Assembly (NCBI GenBank): GCA_947648385.1
Contig: CANSNO010000017.1
Coordinates: 1-32,480, forward strand
From: an uncultured Clostridia bacterium
GTDB taxonomy: Bacteria; Bacillota; Clostridia; Oscillospirales; Butyricicoccaceae
Length of the DNA stretch: 32,480 bases
Direction: 5' to 3'
In this document: one piece after another, positions 32,203 to 32,480 of the stretch
Layout of the letters: the number at the start of each line of letters is the position of its first letter
Position numbering within the stretch: the stretch's first letter is position 1
Notes under the pieces: generated by a model
What the model was told of the DNA's origin: nothing
Database searches by the model: none
Seen by the model: only the letters and a program-made list of their open reading frames with translations
Position numbers and translations under genes: made by a program

Positions 32203-32238
32203 AAAACGCCAGGGACAACGATAGTCCGTGGCGTTTTT
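32203..32238 (+). terminator. Terminator between convergent recombinase and Rpn-like genes
   Basis: AAAACGCCA-G-GGAC pairs with GTCC-G-TGGCGTTTT around AACGATA, followed by five T. The A-rich 5' side allows function in both directions, and the flanking genes converge on it. Confidence 0.88.
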
Positions 32239-32242
32239 GTCA

Positions 32243-32480
32243 TTACTGCCGTTCCAGCAAATCCATATATTTCTGACGTTCGCCCTCCGGGACTTTCAGC
32301 GCCGCCATAGCCTGTTCAATGGTCAGCCCCATCGTTTCCATGAGGTTTTTGATAGAGGACAAGATACCTTTAGCAACGCCTTTTTCCTCAACGCCCTTGC
32401 TCAAATTACACATGACCGACACCTCCCTTTCCATTGTCTGCGTCATTTGAATGTCGTAATCGTCCTGCAAAATTTTCCGC
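32243..32480 (-). CDS. Rpn-family (PD-(D/E)XK transposase-like) protein, C-terminal part
   Basis: The 3' end of a leftward gene that enters from beyond the window. The visible residues (DDYDIQMTQTMEREVSVMCN, then EEKGVAKGILSSIKNLMETM and GLTIEQAMAALKVPEGERQK) match the C-terminal region of Rpn/YhgA-like nucleases common in Clostridia; the nuclease core would be upstream. The frame is open to the window edge, so the apparent TTG start at 32470 is probably internal. Whether it belongs to the serine-recombinase element or lies past its end is unknown. Confidence 0.75.
   Translation of the reverse strand, partial: RKILQDDYDIQMTQTMEREVSVMCNLSKGVEEKGVAKGILSSIKNLMETMGLTIEQAMAALKVPEGERQKYMDLLERQ

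Larger units (their letters stand above)
6530..32480 (+). mobile_element. Integrative and conjugative element, partial, entered at a tRNA-Ala locus
   Basis: From the tRNA-Ala onward, gene content switches from housekeeping to conjugation functions: parAB, a methylase-helicase megaprotein, Toprim, mobC, mobA, PcfB-like and virD4. The order resembles Firmicute ICEs of the broad Tn1549-like type; that comparison is from memory. The left boundary is not exact: it could lie in the partial-tRNA interval (6342-6453) or just after the intact tRNA. No integrase, secretion-channel genes or right end are present, so the element continues beyond the window. It is interrupted at about 29775 by a second element. 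Confidence 0.8.
29776..32480 (+). mobile_element. Serine-recombinase element inserted in virD4 (partial)
   Basis: The left boundary is inferred from the loss of VirD4 similarity after DPKG. A large serine recombinase gene starts 55 bases inside it, in the same orientation. The DNA looks richer in G and C than the ICE genes around it. The right end, cargo and resumption of virD4 are outside the window, or the element ends between 32240 and the window edge. Confidence 0.7.

Overview
The window is a Clostridia-type (Firmicutes) chromosome segment followed by most of an integrative and conjugative element (ICE). The chromosomal part (1-6529) has housekeeping genes of low-GC-phylum type but with GC-rich codon use: DNA polymerase I, RimI, TsaD, the NADH/NAD+ sensor Rex, TadA, a YbaK/ProX-family tRNA deacylase and a tRNA-Ala(GGC). 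Rex, the SLH-domain surface protein and the style of the conjugation genes fit an anaerobic, probably gut-associated member of the Clostridia. This is inference from gene content; no rRNA is present to confirm it.

Layout. polA-rimI-tsaD form a tight overlapping operon (75-4151). A 230-base intergenic region with a cluster of DnaA-box-like 9-mers precedes rex. tadA faces rex, and a two-helix membrane peptide and the ProX-like gene follow. At 6265-6529 there is a good tRNA promoter, then an orphan copy of the first 22 bases of a tRNA-Ala, then 112 bases of unexplained sequence, then an intact tRNA-Ala and its terminator. This is the junction with the ICE.

ICE (about 6530 to 29775). Partition genes parA and parB come first. 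Two secreted-protein genes follow: a 1088-residue SLH protein with eight Cys/His repeats, and an oppositely oriented copper-amine-oxidase-N-like protein. A long rightward operon (12946-25569) then encodes three proteins I cannot assign, a 2700-residue methylase-helicase protein, a DUF3848 protein, another unknown, a primase-like Toprim protein and a YodL/DUF3846 protein. After a probable oriT come mobC, the relaxase mobA, a PcfB-type coupling accessory protein, an ArdC/LtrC-like protein and the start of virD4. ParAB would stabilise the element, the megaprotein and Toprim protein would process or protect transferred DNA, and MobC, MobA, PcfB and VirD4 would form the relaxosome and coupling complex. 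No ICE integrase or type IV secretion channel genes are seen; they probably lie beyond the window.

virD4 is cut off just after its Walker A region by a second mobile element. This element encodes a large serine recombinase with an unusual, repetitive, highly charged C-terminal tail (29831-32191). Beyond it is the 3' part of a leftward gene resembling the Rpn (PD-(D/E)XK transposase-like) family, running off the window.

The most striking observation is a complete 116-codon tnpV gene with its own Shine-Dalgarno sequence lying out of frame inside the methylase-helicase gene (15521-15871). In the host frame the same DNA encodes a Gly/Asp/Ala/Ser-rich, apparently disordered linker. Other points worth attention are the partial tRNA-Ala, a MutS domain I-like module inside the megaprotein, a terminator-like hairpin within its coding sequence, a shared 13-base hairpin arm in front of two ICE genes, and a -10 hexamer at the inferred left end of the serine-recombinase element.
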